From Sediminicoccus rosea (GTDB lineage Bacteria > Pseudomonadota > Alphaproteobacteria > Acetobacterales > Acetobacteraceae): a stretch of 64,000 nt of DNA. Shown here one piece after another: positions 51,555 through 59,059 of the stretch; position 1 is the stretch's first letter, and each line of letters opens with the position of its first letter. Position numbers and translations under genes: made by a program. The stretch is from positions 5,047,001 through 5,111,000 of the forward strand of contig NZ_CP137852.1 in assembly GCF_033547095.1 (NCBI RefSeq), given 5' to 3'. A model generated the notes under the pieces. The model did not search any database, was not told the origin of the DNA, and saw only the letters and a list, made by a program, of their open reading frames with translations.

Positions 51555-52141
51555 GCGATGTGGTGAAACCGGCGCCCAAATCCTCGCGCCGCAAGCTGCT
51601 GCTCTTCGCCCCGCTCGGCGTCGCGGCCGCGGCGGGCCTGGGCTTCTGGGCCATGCTGCGCGGCCTGCAGGATGGCAGCTTCAATCCGCGCGGCGTGCCC
51701 TCGGCCCTGCTGGGCAAGCCGCCGCCGGAATTCAGCCTGCCCGCGCTCGACAGTTCCGGCCTGCCGGCCCTGGCATCGGGCGATTTCCGGGGACTGCCCG
51801 GCCCGGTCGTGGTGAATTTCTGGGCCAGCTGGTGCGCGCCCTGCATCATCGAGCACCCGCATCTCATGGCCTTGCAGCGCCAGGGCGTGCCGGTCTGGGG
51901 CGTGAACTACAAGGACCGCCCGCGCGAGGCGCAGGCCTTCCTGACGCGCCACGGCAACCCATTCGCCCGCCTCGGCGTGGACGAGCCGGGCCGGGTCTCG
52001 ATTGACTGGGGCGTCTATGGCGTGCCCGAGACCTACATCCTGGATCGCGGCGGCATCATCCGCTGGCGCTTCGCAGGGCCCCTGACGCCCGAACTCATGG
52101 CGCAGGACGTACTGCCTCTCCTCCGGCGGCTTGCCGGATGA
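51551..52141 (+). CDS. ccmG: Thiol:disulfide interchange protein CcmG (DsbE)
   Basis: 196 residues: an N-terminal membrane anchor and a periplasmic thioredoxin domain with the active site WCAPC (Cys95, Cys98), the family insert GVNYKD, and cis-Pro GVPETY. It keeps apocytochrome CxxCH cysteines reduced. Its stop overlaps the ccmH start (ATGA at 52138-52141). Confidence 0.92.
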   Translation: MSDVVKPAPKSSRRKLLLFAPLGVAAAAGLGFWAMLRGLQDGSFNPRGVPSALLGKPPPEFSLPALDSSGLPALASGDFRGLPGPVVVNFWASWCAPCIIEHPHLMALQRQGVPVWGVNYKDRPREAQAFLTRHGNPFARLGVDEPGRVSIDWGVYGVPETYILDRGGIIRWRFAGPLTPELMAQDVLPLLRRLAG

Positions 52142-52734
52142 GATTTTTTGACGCCCTCAGGCGCCGGGCGCGCGCTCCGCGCGCTTGGCTTCGCCGCGCG
52201 GCGGGCGCGCTTGGCCATGCCTCCGGTTGGGCGGCGCCGGCCGCTGTGCGGCCGGATTCTCATTTGGCTGGCCCGTTGCTGCTGGCGTTCGCGCTGCTGT
52301 CGGCCGCCCCCGCCTTCGCCCAGATCGGTGACACCACCTACCGCCTGCGCGACCCCGCGCAGGAGCAGCGCGCGCGCGAGATCGGCAAGGAGCTGCGCTG
52401 CCTCGTCTGCCAGAACCAGTCCATCGAGGACAGCGACGCCTCCCTCGCGCGGGACCTCCGCCGCATCGTGCGCGAGCAGGTGGAGCAGGGCGCGACCGAC
52501 GAGCAGGTGATGCGCTTCGTGCACGAGCGCTACGGCGATTTCGTGCTGCTGCGCCCCCCCTTCCGCTGGAGCACGCTGCTGCTCTGGGCCACCCCGGCCC
52601 TTGCCCTGCTGGGCGGGCTCTTCGCCATTTGGCGCGCGCGCCGGCATGCGAACCCGACCGGCATCGGGCCGACCGAATTGACCGAGGCCGAGCGCCAGCG
52701 ACTCGCCGCATTGCAAGGTGAACCGAAGGCGTGA
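52138..52734 (+). CDS. ccmH: CcmH with an N-terminal insertion derived from an interspersed repeat
   Basis: 198 residues. The functional part is normal: a signal sequence (GPLLLAFALLSAAPAFAQ), then the thiol motif LRCLVCQNQSIEDSDA (Cys88, Cys91) and a C-terminal helix. Between the first five codons (MRFFD) and the signal lies a 36-residue Arg/Ala-rich stretch, residues 6-41, encoded exactly by repeat copy B. A TTG at 52264 after the insert could restart translation with a clean signal peptide. Otherwise the extension must be tolerated in front of the signal. Confidence 0.9.
   Translation: MRFFDALRRRARAPRAWLRRAAGALGHASGWAAPAAVRPDSHLAGPLLLAFALLSAAPAFAQIGDTTYRLRDPAQEQRAREIGKELRCLVCQNQSIEDSDASLARDLRRIVREQVEQGATDEQVMRFVHERYGDFVLLRPPFRWSTLLLWATPALALLGGLFAIWRARRHANPTGIGPTELTEAERQRLAALQGEPKA
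52153..52260 (+). repeat. Interspersed repeat copy B, inserted in frame in ccmH
   Basis: 108 nt (36 codons) matching copy A (48678-48811, minus strand) in order: GCCCTCAGGCGC, then CTTGGCTTCGCCGCG, CCGGTTGGGCGGCGCCGGC and GGATTC. Near its end CCGGCCGC and GCGGCCGG form a hairpin. The length keeps the ccmH frame open. It looks like a small palindromic repeat element rather than a transposon: no transposase is near. Confidence 0.78.
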
Positions 52735-53525
52735 TGTGGTTGGCTCTGGGCCTGGTGGCCGCGCTCATTCTCTCGCCGCTCGCCTATGCGGTGCTGCGCC
52801 CGCCCCGCCCGCGCGGCCGGGGCGAGGCCGACATGGCGCTGTTCCACGCGCAACTCGCCGAACTCGAGGCCCAGCGCGCCGAAGGTCGCCTGGATGAGGC
52901 CGCCTTCAAGTCGGCCACCGTCGAGGTGCAGCGCCGCCTGCTGGCCGCCCCAGCCCCGGAATCGCTGAACGCGCCCGGGCGCCCCTCCCTGCTGCTGCTG
53001 GCCGCCCTCGCCCTCGTGCCGGTCGCCGGCGTGGTGCTCTATGTGGAGCGCGGCTTCCCCGACATGCCCTCGGCCACGCTCGCCGTCCGGCAGGAGGCCG
53101 ATGCGCAGGACGAGGCGATGATCACGCAGCTGCGGGCCCGCCTCGCCACGGCCGATCCCAACACGCAGCTTGGCCGCCAGGGCTTCATCCTGCTCGGCAA
53201 TGCCGAGCGCAACCGCGGCCGCCTGGCCGAGGCCGTCGCCGCCTGGGAAAAGGCGCTCGGCGGCGGCTTCGATGTAGGCCTGGCCGGCGACGTGGCCGAG
53301 ATCGAGATCGAGCTGAATCGGCCCGAGAACGCGCTGCGCTGGATCACGCGCGGCCTCGCGCTGCAACCGCAGGATCCCCGGCTGCGCTTCCTGGGCGGCC
53401 TCGCCGAGGCGCGGGCCGGCCGGGACACCACGGCGCGTGCCATCTGGACGCAACTGCTGGCCGATGCGCCGGCCGACGCACCCTGGCGCAACATCGTCGA
53501 GGAACGGCTCCGCGGCCTGAACTGA
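52734..53525 (+). CDS. ccmI: Cytochrome c biogenesis protein CcmI (CycH), short form
   Basis: 263 residues: helix, LFHAQLAELEAQRAEGRLDEAAF cytoplasmic segment with the coiled-coil typical of CcmI-1, a second helix (SLLLLAALALVPVAGVVLY), then a periplasmic TPR-like region (QGFILLGNAERNRGRLAEAVAAWEKAL). CcmI presents apocytochrome c to CcmFH. Many alphaproteobacterial CcmI proteins approach 400 residues; this one has a shortened CcmI-2 part. ATG 52734 overlaps the ccmH stop (TGATG). Confidence 0.85.
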   Translation: MWLALGLVAALILSPLAYAVLRPPRPRGRGEADMALFHAQLAELEAQRAEGRLDEAAFKSATVEVQRRLLAAPAPESLNAPGRPSLLLLAALALVPVAGVVLYVERGFPDMPSATLAVRQEADAQDEAMITQLRARLATADPNTQLGRQGFILLGNAERNRGRLAEAVAAWEKALGGGFDVGLAGDVAEIEIELNRPENALRWITRGLALQPQDPRLRFLGGLAEARAGRDTTARAIWTQLLADAPADAPWRNIVEERLRGLN

Positions 53526-53534
53526 GGCGCGGTT

Positions 53535-55718
53535 TCAGCCGGCGTGAGCGAGCCGCACGCCGGGCCGCTGCGCAGTGCCGTCCCGCGCGGCCTCCCGGTG
53601 CAGTTCCGCCAGCCAGTCCGCCCCGCCCGGCGGCGGCGCCTGCACCAGCGCGACCCAGCCCGTCGGGGCGGCGGCACCGGGCGGGAGCAGCCTCAGCCGG
53701 GGATCGAGGCCAGCCAAGGCCCGCAACGCGGCCGCCAGCGCCTCGGGCCAGTCCGGCTGCAAGGTCAGCAGACATTCGAACGGCGCGGCGGTGCCGCCCA
53801 GCACCCGCTGGATGGTCGAGGAGAGCGCCTCGGGCGGCGCCGCGATCACGATCGAGGTGAAGGGCGCCGCCAGTTCCATCAGCGCATCGGCTGAACGCCC
53901 GCCATCGCGCCGCATGGCGGGCGGGGGCAAGGCGAGATCGGGGCATTCGAAGCCCTGCATCGCAGGCTGGGCCAGACGCAGGCGCGAGAGCGGGCGCGGC
54001 GGCCGCAGCAGGACGGCACCCGGCCCCTCCAGCCGCAGCACCAGCTCCAGCCCGGCGGCGTCCAGCTCGGCGCCTTCCGGAGCCAGGTCGAAGCGGTGCA
54101 GGCGCGGGCGCGGCGATGGCTCGAGGCGACGGAGCACCCGCTCCCCGGCCTCGGCGCCTTCGGCATCGGTGCGGCGCAGCGCCAGCACCACGGCCGGGCC
54201 GGGCGCCCAGGCCCGCAGATCGAGACCCATGCGCAGGCCATCCCGCCGCGCCAGGGCGAAGCCGATTTCCGCAGCTCCGCCCTCGCCGCGCAGCAGCAGT
54301 CCGTAATCCGGCAGGTCTCCGGCGCGGACCTGCCGGGGCTCGACCGGCGTGGCCATGGCCCGTGCACCGAGGGCGCAGAGGCGAAGGCCGGGCGCCGGCC
54401 AGCTGGGCTCCGCGCCGGCCCAGGCCTCCAGCGGGCCCTGCCAGTCGCGCAATTCCGGATTGACCAGGGGCGAGGCGAGGGCCTGCTCCACGGGCGGGCC
54501 GAACATCTGCTCCAGCGCACGGAGACGCTCGCGCCCCGTCGGATCCCCGGGCAGGGCGTCCAGCAGCCGGCGCCAATGCGCCAGCGCGGCGCGGGGCGCC
54601 CCCACCGCCTCCGCCGTCAGCGCCAATTGGCGCAGCAATTCCGGATCGGCGGGAACCTGCCGCACCGCCTCCGCCGCCTCCTGCACCGCCTCGGCCCGGC
54701 GATTGAGGGCGATCAGGCCGCGCGTCCGCTTCGCCACCCGTTCGCGAAAGGCCGCATCGCGCGGGCCGATGGCCGCCCAGGCCTCGATCGCGGCCTCGTG
54801 CCGGCCCAGCGCGGTGGTAGCCCGCGCCAGGATCAGCGCGGCGCGCTCATGCCCCGGATGCTCCCGCAGCACGGTCCGGGCCAGGCGCTCGGCCGGCTCC
54901 AGCTCCTGCTGCGCGAGGTGGATGCGGGCGCGGATCGAGAGCAGGTCCGGATCCTCCGGATGCTCCAGCAGGGCGGCCTCCAGCAGCCGCGCCGCGGCCG
55001 CATGGTCCTGCGCGGCCTCAGCCTTGCGGACCAGCGCCAGATAGTCCCTGCGGCTCAGGCCCGCCGCGGCCGAGGGCGAAGGGGCCGGCGGGCGGATCTG
55101 GCCGGCCAGGACGGTCACCGCGCCCAGCATCCATTCCCCATGGGCGCCCACCGCGCGCAGCTCCAGCCGGGCGCCCTCGGCCGGGGGCGGCTGCAGCCGG
55201 GCGAGGTCGAAGGCGAAGCCGTGCGCGCCATCGCCGATCCCGGCGCGAGCCAGTTCCGCGCGGCGCAGGGCGGCAGGCTGCCGCGCCAGCAACCGCCCCT
55301 CCTGCGACAATTCCACCGTCACCCGGTCGAGCGGGCGCGCCGCATCCCAGGCCCAGCCGACGCAATGCCCGCCCGAGATGCCCTGCACACGCCCGCGCAG
55401 CATATGCAGCCGGGGCGGCAGCGGCAGGGCGAGGCGATCCACCTCGATCGGAATCCAGAGCTGTTCGGCGACGAGGCGCAGCTCATGCGTCGCGCCATCC
55501 TGCGCGGTGATGGGCAACGGATACGCGAAGCCACCGCCGCCCTCGCCAAAGCCAATGGCCTCCAGGTCGGACCGGGGAAGGTCCCCGCGCACCTCGGCGA
55601 GGGGCTGGCCGTCGAGCAGGATCTGGCCGGAGAAGCGGCGCAGCGGGTCATCGGGGTCCCAGAGCCAGCCGCGGAGCATGCCGTCGAAGACCCCGTCGAT
55701 GCGTCCACGCAAGGCCAT
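53535..55718 (-). CDS. Multidomain protein with tandem glycan-type beta domains, TPRs and a vestigial-looking transferase end
   Basis: 727 residues, no signal peptide. Two related beta domains (about 3-80 and 105-185) share the pattern GRIDGVxDGMLRGWLWD/GRVQGISGGHCVGWAWD...RPLDRVTVEL with DLExxGxGxGxxGFAY/F ends, of a kind found appended to bacterial glycosyltransferases. TPR-like helices span about 215-400 (AAAARLLEAALLEHPEDPDL, AERLARTVLREHPGHERA). A beta-sandwich-like region follows, and residues 640-720 (FTSIVIAAPPEALSSTIQRV) resemble the start of a GT2 domain without a DxD motif. GAGGGG precedes the ATG. Function unknown; a glycan role is inferred from the domains and the neighbouring GMD-like gene. 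Confidence 0.65.
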   Translation of the reverse strand: MALRGRIDGVFDGMLRGWLWDPDDPLRRFSGQILLDGQPLAEVRGDLPRSDLEAIGFGEGGGGFAYPLPITAQDGATHELRLVAEQLWIPIEVDRLALPLPPRLHMLRGRVQGISGGHCVGWAWDAARPLDRVTVELSQEGRLLARQPAALRRAELARAGIGDGAHGFAFDLARLQPPPAEGARLELRAVGAHGEWMLGAVTVLAGQIRPPAPSPSAAAGLSRRDYLALVRKAEAAQDHAAAARLLEAALLEHPEDPDLLSIRARIHLAQQELEPAERLARTVLREHPGHERAALILARATTALGRHEAAIEAWAAIGPRDAAFRERVAKRTRGLIALNRRAEAVQEAAEAVRQVPADPELLRQLALTAEAVGAPRAALAHWRRLLDALPGDPTGRERLRALEQMFGPPVEQALASPLVNPELRDWQGPLEAWAGAEPSWPAPGLRLCALGARAMATPVEPRQVRAGDLPDYGLLLRGEGGAAEIGFALARRDGLRMGLDLRAWAPGPAVVLALRRTDAEGAEAGERVLRRLEPSPRPRLHRFDLAPEGAELDAAGLELVLRLEGPGAVLLRPPRPLSRLRLAQPAMQGFECPDLALPPPAMRRDGGRSADALMELAAPFTSIVIAAPPEALSSTIQRVLGGTAAPFECLLTLQPDWPEALAAALRALAGLDPRLRLLPPGAAAPTGWVALVQAPPPGGADWLAELHREAARDGTAQRPGVRLAHAG

Positions 55719-55743
55719 CTAGTTGCCCCTCATGGCGGCACCG

Positions 55744-56760
55744 TCACGCCGTTTGCCGGGCCACGGCCATCCGCTCATCCTCCAGGATCTCGGCCAGCAT
55801 GGCGTCGAGTTCGGTGGCGGGCTCCCAGCCGAGCAGGCGGCGCGCCCGCGCGGCATCGCCCAGCGGGCCACGGCAGGCGGGGCCCGCCGGGTCCAGCCGG
55901 ACCAGCACGCGCCCGCTGGTGGCGCAGCGCCCGGTCTCGGCCCAGCCCTCCCCCTGCCAGGTGAGCGGCGCCCCGGCCAGGGCGAAGGCGCGCTCCACCA
56001 CCAGGCGCAGCGGATGGACGGGCCCGCCGGCCAGGACGAAGTCGCCCGGCTGCGGCTGTTGCAGCATGCGCCAGGCCGCCTCGGCATGGTCCCGCGCATG
56101 GCCCCAATGCTGCGCGTGGTCGAGCGCGCCGAGGGTGAGCGGCGGCGCGGCGCCCACCGCGAGTGCGGCCGCGCCGCGCGCGATGTGGCGCAGCAGCGCG
56201 TCCGGCGCCGCGCGGGCGCTGGCATGCGGGAAGGCGATGCCGCTGGAGGCGTGCATCCCGTGCCGCTCGCGGGCGCCGGCGATGAGCCAATAGGCCTGGA
56301 GGCGGGCGACGCCGGCCGGCGAATCCGGGGCGAAACCCGCTGTCTCATCGGCCGGGGCGGCGCCGCCGGGCCCGAAGATCTCGTAGCTCGAGCCCTGGAA
56401 CAGCCGGACGGCGCGGCCGGGATCATGCAGCCGCAGCGCATCCAGCAGGCGCTGCGTCCCCAGCGCGTGGAGGGCCGCGGCGTTCTGCGGCGCGCGCCCG
56501 GCGGCGAGGCTCATCCCGACCAGGTTGTAGACCTCATCCGGCCGGACCCGCTGCAGGACGCGCAGCAGGCTGCCCCCCTCGGTCAGGTCGCCATGGTGCA
56601 GGTGGAGATCGGCCCCGAGGGCGGCGAGATTGCCGAGATTGGGGAGGGAGGTGCGGCGGCGCAGCCCGTGCACCGCATAGCCCTTGCCCAGCAGAAGCTC
56701 GGCGAGGAAGGAACCGTCCTGACCGGTGATGCCGATGATCAGCGCGACAGGGCGAGACAT
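55744..56760 (-). CDS. GDP-mannose 4,6-dehydratase-like protein lacking the catalytic Tyr/Lys
   Basis: 338 residues clearly related to GMD: LIIGITGQDGSFLAELLLGKGY, HGDLTEGGSLLRVLQRVRPDEVYNL, WGHARDHAEAAWRMLQQ and LLGWEPATELDAMLAEI. The catalytic residues are altered. By alignment to E. coli GMD, the Thr of STSE is Ser125 and the Glu is kept (Glu127), but Tyr of SPYxVAK is Ala149 and the Lys is Arg153, and the RGETFV loop is lost. It is therefore probably not a working dehydratase and may bind GDP-mannose as a regulator or scaffold. It is 25 nt upstream of the 727-residue gene. Confidence 0.8.
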   Translation of the reverse strand: MSRPVALIIGITGQDGSFLAELLLGKGYAVHGLRRRTSLPNLGNLAALGADLHLHHGDLTEGGSLLRVLQRVRPDEVYNLVGMSLAAGRAPQNAAALHALGTQRLLDALRLHDPGRAVRLFQGSSYEIFGPGGAAPADETAGFAPDSPAGVARLQAYWLIAGARERHGMHASSGIAFPHASARAAPDALLRHIARGAAALAVGAAPPLTLGALDHAQHWGHARDHAEAAWRMLQQPQPGDFVLAGGPVHPLRLVVERAFALAGAPLTWQGEGWAETGRCATSGRVLVRLDPAGPACRGPLGDAARARRLLGWEPATELDAMLAEILEDERMAVARQTA

Positions 56761-56847
56761 CTCAACTCCGAAAGGAAGGCCCGCCGGAAATGCGGCGGGC
56801 CCGACATGTCACTTCCGATACATGAGGTTGCACAACCGCGCCAGCAC

Positions 56848-56869
56848 GGCGGGGCGCGAAGGCCCCGCC
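56848..56869 (-). terminator. Hairpin downstream of ctaE
   Basis: GGCGGGGC (56848-56855) and GCCCCGCC (56862-56869) pair around 6 bases, starting 9 nt past the ctaE stop. A second 9-base hairpin (GGCCCGCCG/CGGCGGGCC) follows at 56778-56801, before the GMD-like gene. Confidence 0.45.
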
Positions 56870-56877
56870 CGGCGCGC

Positions 56878-57711
56878 TCAGTGGTGGGCGATCTCGCCCG
56901 CGCCGAAGATGTAGATGGACACGAAGAGGAAGAGCCACACCACGTCCACGAAGTGCCAGTACCAGGCGGCGGCCTCGAAGCCGAAATGCTTCTCCGGCGT
57001 GAAGTGGCCGGCCATGGCGCGGAACAGGCAGACCGCGAGGAAGATGGTGCCGACGATCACGTGGAAGCCGTGGAAGCCCGTCGCCAGGAAGAACACGGAA
57101 GGATACACGCCGCCGGTGAAGGCGAAGGGCGCGATGCTGTATTCCCAGGCCTGCAGGCCGGTGAAGGCGATGCCCAGGAACACGGTGAGCGCGAGGCCGA
57201 CGATCAGGCCCTTGCGGTCATTCTCCATCAGGGCGTGGTGCGCCCAGGTGACCGTGCAGCCCGAGAGCAGCAGGATCATCGTGTTCAGGAAGGGCAGGCT
57301 CCAGGGATCAAAGGTCTTGATCCCGGCCGGCGGCCAGATCGCCGAGGCGGCGCCCGAGACATGCTCGGGGTAGAGGGCGAAGTGGAAATAGGCCCAGAAG
57401 AAGGCCACGAAGAACATCACCTCGGAGGCGATGAACAGGATCATGCCATAGCGCAGGCCGAGGCGGACGACCGAGGAGTGCAGGCCCGGCGTGCGGCTCT
57501 CCTTCAGGACGTCGCGCCACCACCCGAACATGCAGGCCAGCACGGCCACGGCGCCCACGCCCAGCACCCACTGCCCGCCGCCATGCGCCAGCACGATGAT
57601 GCCGAACAGCATGATGCCTGCCGAAAAGGCCGAGAGGATGGGCCAGTAGGAAGGCTCCACCAGATGGTAGGGGTGCTTGTAGGGGCTCGCGCCCTCGGCG
57701 TTGCTGGCCAT
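56878..57711 (-). CDS. ctaE: Cytochrome c oxidase subunit III
   Basis: 277 residues, seven membrane helices, opening with the conserved [20 protein letters not shown] segment. Family signatures include [39 protein letters not shown] and [12 protein letters not shown], and the end [19 protein letters not shown]. Subunit III supports the catalytic core of aa3-type oxidase. ATG at 57709-57711 gives the normal N-terminus. It lies downstream of ctaG with a 140-nt gap. Confidence 0.94.
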   Translation of the reverse strand: MASNAEGASPYKHPYHLVEPSYWPILSAFSAGIMLFGIIVLAHGGGQWVLGVGAVAVLACMFGWWRDVLKESRTPGLHSSVVRLGLRYGMILFIASEVMFFVAFFWAYFHFALYPEHVSGAASAIWPPAGIKTFDPWSLPFLNTMILLLSGCTVTWAHHALMENDRKGLIVGLALTVFLGIAFTGLQAWEYSIAPFAFTGGVYPSVFFLATGFHGFHVIVGTIFLAVCLFRAMAGHFTPEKHFGFEAAAWYWHFVDVVWLFLFVSIYIFGAGEIAHH

Positions 57712-57851
57712 CGCTCGTCCTGCGTCTTGTCCCCCGGAATGCGAGAGGGCCCCGGGCGTTGCGGCGCACAATCCTGGAAAACGTGGCGCGGATCAAGGGT
57801 GGGAAGGCAGGAAAGCGGTGGATTTGCCGCCTTCCACCGCGCGAAAATTCT

Positions 57852-58451
57852 TTACCTGCGCGCGCCCACATGCGGCCCGGCATTGGCCAGCGCGCCGCTG
57901 CGCTCCGCATCGTTCAGGCTGCGGAAGAAGGTGTAGTTGATGCTGATGGTGCGGATGCCGCGCGTGGCGGGATCTTCGGCGATTCGCGGATCCACCCAGA
58001 AGGCCAGCGGCATGTCCACCGACTGGCCGGGCTCCAGCGTCTGCTCCTCGAAGCAGAAGCAGGCGGTCTTGTGGAAATACTTGGCTGCGATGTCGGGCGT
58101 GACATTGTAGGTCGAGATGCCGGTGACGGGGGTCGTCCCCGTGTTGCGCGCGACATAGAAGGCCAGAGCCTCCTCGCCCACGCGCATCTGCATGGCGGGC
58201 TGCTGCGCCTCGAACCGCCAGGGCAGGTTGGGGTGGGTCTGCGCGTTGAAGCGCACGGTGACGCTCGCGGTGCCCGGCGTGGCCGGCGCCGCCTGGCCGA
58301 TCATCGGCGTGCCACCGAAGCCGGTGACGCGGCAGAACAGGTCATAGAGCGGCACCGCCGCGAAGCTCACGCCCACCATGAAGGCGACGAAGCCGAAGGC
58401 GGCGAAGCCAAGGCGGCGATTCTTCCGGGCGAGGGCCTCTTGCGGGGTCAT
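57852..58451 (-). CDS. ctaG: Cytochrome c oxidase assembly protein CtaG/Cox11
   Basis: 199 residues: one N-terminal helix and a periplasmic immunoglobulin-like domain that delivers copper to the CuB site of subunit I. The copper motif CFCFEEQ (Cys131, Cys133) is present, with the preceding KYFHKTACFC and the family segment VPLYDLFCRVTGFGGTP. Normal length. Between it and the CoxF-like gene lie 479 nt that hold a rightward gene and a candidate structured leader. Confidence 0.93.
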   Translation of the reverse strand: MTPQEALARKNRRLGFAAFGFVAFMVGVSFAAVPLYDLFCRVTGFGGTPMIGQAAPATPGTASVTVRFNAQTHPNLPWRFEAQQPAMQMRVGEEALAFYVARNTGTTPVTGISTYNVTPDIAAKYFHKTACFCFEEQTLEPGQSVDMPLAFWVDPRIAEDPATRGIRTISINYTFFRSLNDAERSGALANAGPHVGARR

Positions 58452-58518
58452 GCGGGTGAATTGGCCCCTCCCGGCGGGGCGCGCAAGCCTCTTGCCGCGT
58501 CGTTCCGCCGCCGCTAAT

Positions 58519-58613
58519 CGGGAGGGGCATCAAGAGTTGGGCCGGCGCCCAACGCCAACCTGCCTTCCCGGGCAAGGTGGCGCCCTCCGCAAGGAGGGGA
58601 TGTGGCCGTCCCG
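58519..58613 (+). ncRNA. Candidate structured cis-RNA leader with three hairpins
   Basis: A closing stem CGGGA (58519-58523)/TCCCG (58609-58613) encloses three consecutive hairpins: GTTGGGC/GCCCAAC (58536-58553, loop CGGC), an arm pair with matching single-A bulges (58554-58582) and CCCTCC-GCAA-GGAGGG (58583-58598, a GNRA tetraloop). Unpaired CATCAAGAG lies before the first hairpin and GGCAACC directly after the closing stem; both recall conserved blocks of SAM-I riboswitches, but the rest of that fold is not seen. It ends 55 nt before a start codon with a strong ribosome-binding site. Confidence 0.45.
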
Positions 58614-58668
58614 GCAACCAAGCGGGCCTTCCACGACAAGCGCCGTCCCTCGACACGAGGAGAAGCGC

Positions 58669-58962
58669 ATGTTGACCGCCCCGCACGACCTGTCCCCCTG
58701 CCTCGCCCCGGGCGATGAGGCGATGCATCTGGGCGGCCGCGCCTGGACGGACCGCACGGGCCGCAGCGCCTGGGCCGAGTTCTACCTGGTGCTGCACCGG
58801 GCCGATGGCGGCTGGACGCATCTCTGCCGCGTGGCGGCGGGGCCACGGCTGGAACTGGTGCTGGTGCAGGCGGCGCGCGGCGATGCGCGCGAGGCGCTGC
58901 GCGAGCGCTTCTTCGCGCCCGAGGGCGGACTTAGTCCCGCAGCAGCCGGGCGATCGAGATGA
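58669..58962 (+). CDS. Unrecognised 97-residue protein following the structured leader
   Basis: Begins MLTAPHDLSPCLAPGDEAMHL; the centre reads WTDRTGRSAWAEFYLVLHRADGGWTHLCRV, beta-strand-like with Trp and Cys. No family recognised and no signal peptide or helix evident. GAGGAG sits 7 nt upstream of the ATG, so translation is likely. Its last 32 nt overlap the CoxF-like gene on the opposite strand. It is the only rightward gene between coxF and ctaG. Confidence 0.6.
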   Translation: MLTAPHDLSPCLAPGDEAMHLGGRAWTDRTGRSAWAEFYLVLHRADGGWTHLCRVAAGPRLELVLVQAARGDAREALRERFFAPEGGLSPAAAGRSR

Positions 58963-59059
58963 AGTAGAACAGCACCGAAAGCCCCGCCAGCGCGGCGAGG
59001 ATGGCCCAGTTCCGCGCCCGGCGCCGGCGCTCGAAGATCGCCTTTTCCTCAGGCGTCAT
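58931..59059 (-). CDS. CoxF-like small membrane protein
   Basis: A 42-residue frame, MTPEEKAIFERRRRARNWAIL at its start, with one hydrophobic helix (AILAALAGLSVLFYFISIA) and a basic end. Proteins of this size and order (polar charged head, one helix) lie between ctaB and ctaG in alphaproteobacteria and are called CoxF. Its ATG overlaps the ctaB stop by 4 nt, so it is translated with it. It is too short for most gene-callers. Confidence 0.78.
   Translation of the reverse strand: MTPEEKAIFERRRRARNWAILAALAGLSVLFYFISIARLLRD

Noticed and set aside
55723-57936. A 737-residue open frame on the plus strand across the GMD-like, ctaE and ctaG region
   Set aside because: It is antisense to conserved oxidase genes and crosses intergenic hairpins; no domain is recognisable.
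58381-58430. Possible third copy of the ccm repeat (CTTGGCTTCGCCGC-like string)
   Set aside because: This string belongs to the conserved ctaG helix (LGFAAFGFVAF) and the flanking repeat blocks are absent.
58519-58668. Direct assignment as a SAM-I riboswitch
   Set aside because: Two blocks are similar (ATCAAGAG, CCGGCAACC), but the later stems and the 3' strand of the SAM-I closing helix are not found, so only a candidate structured leader is claimed.
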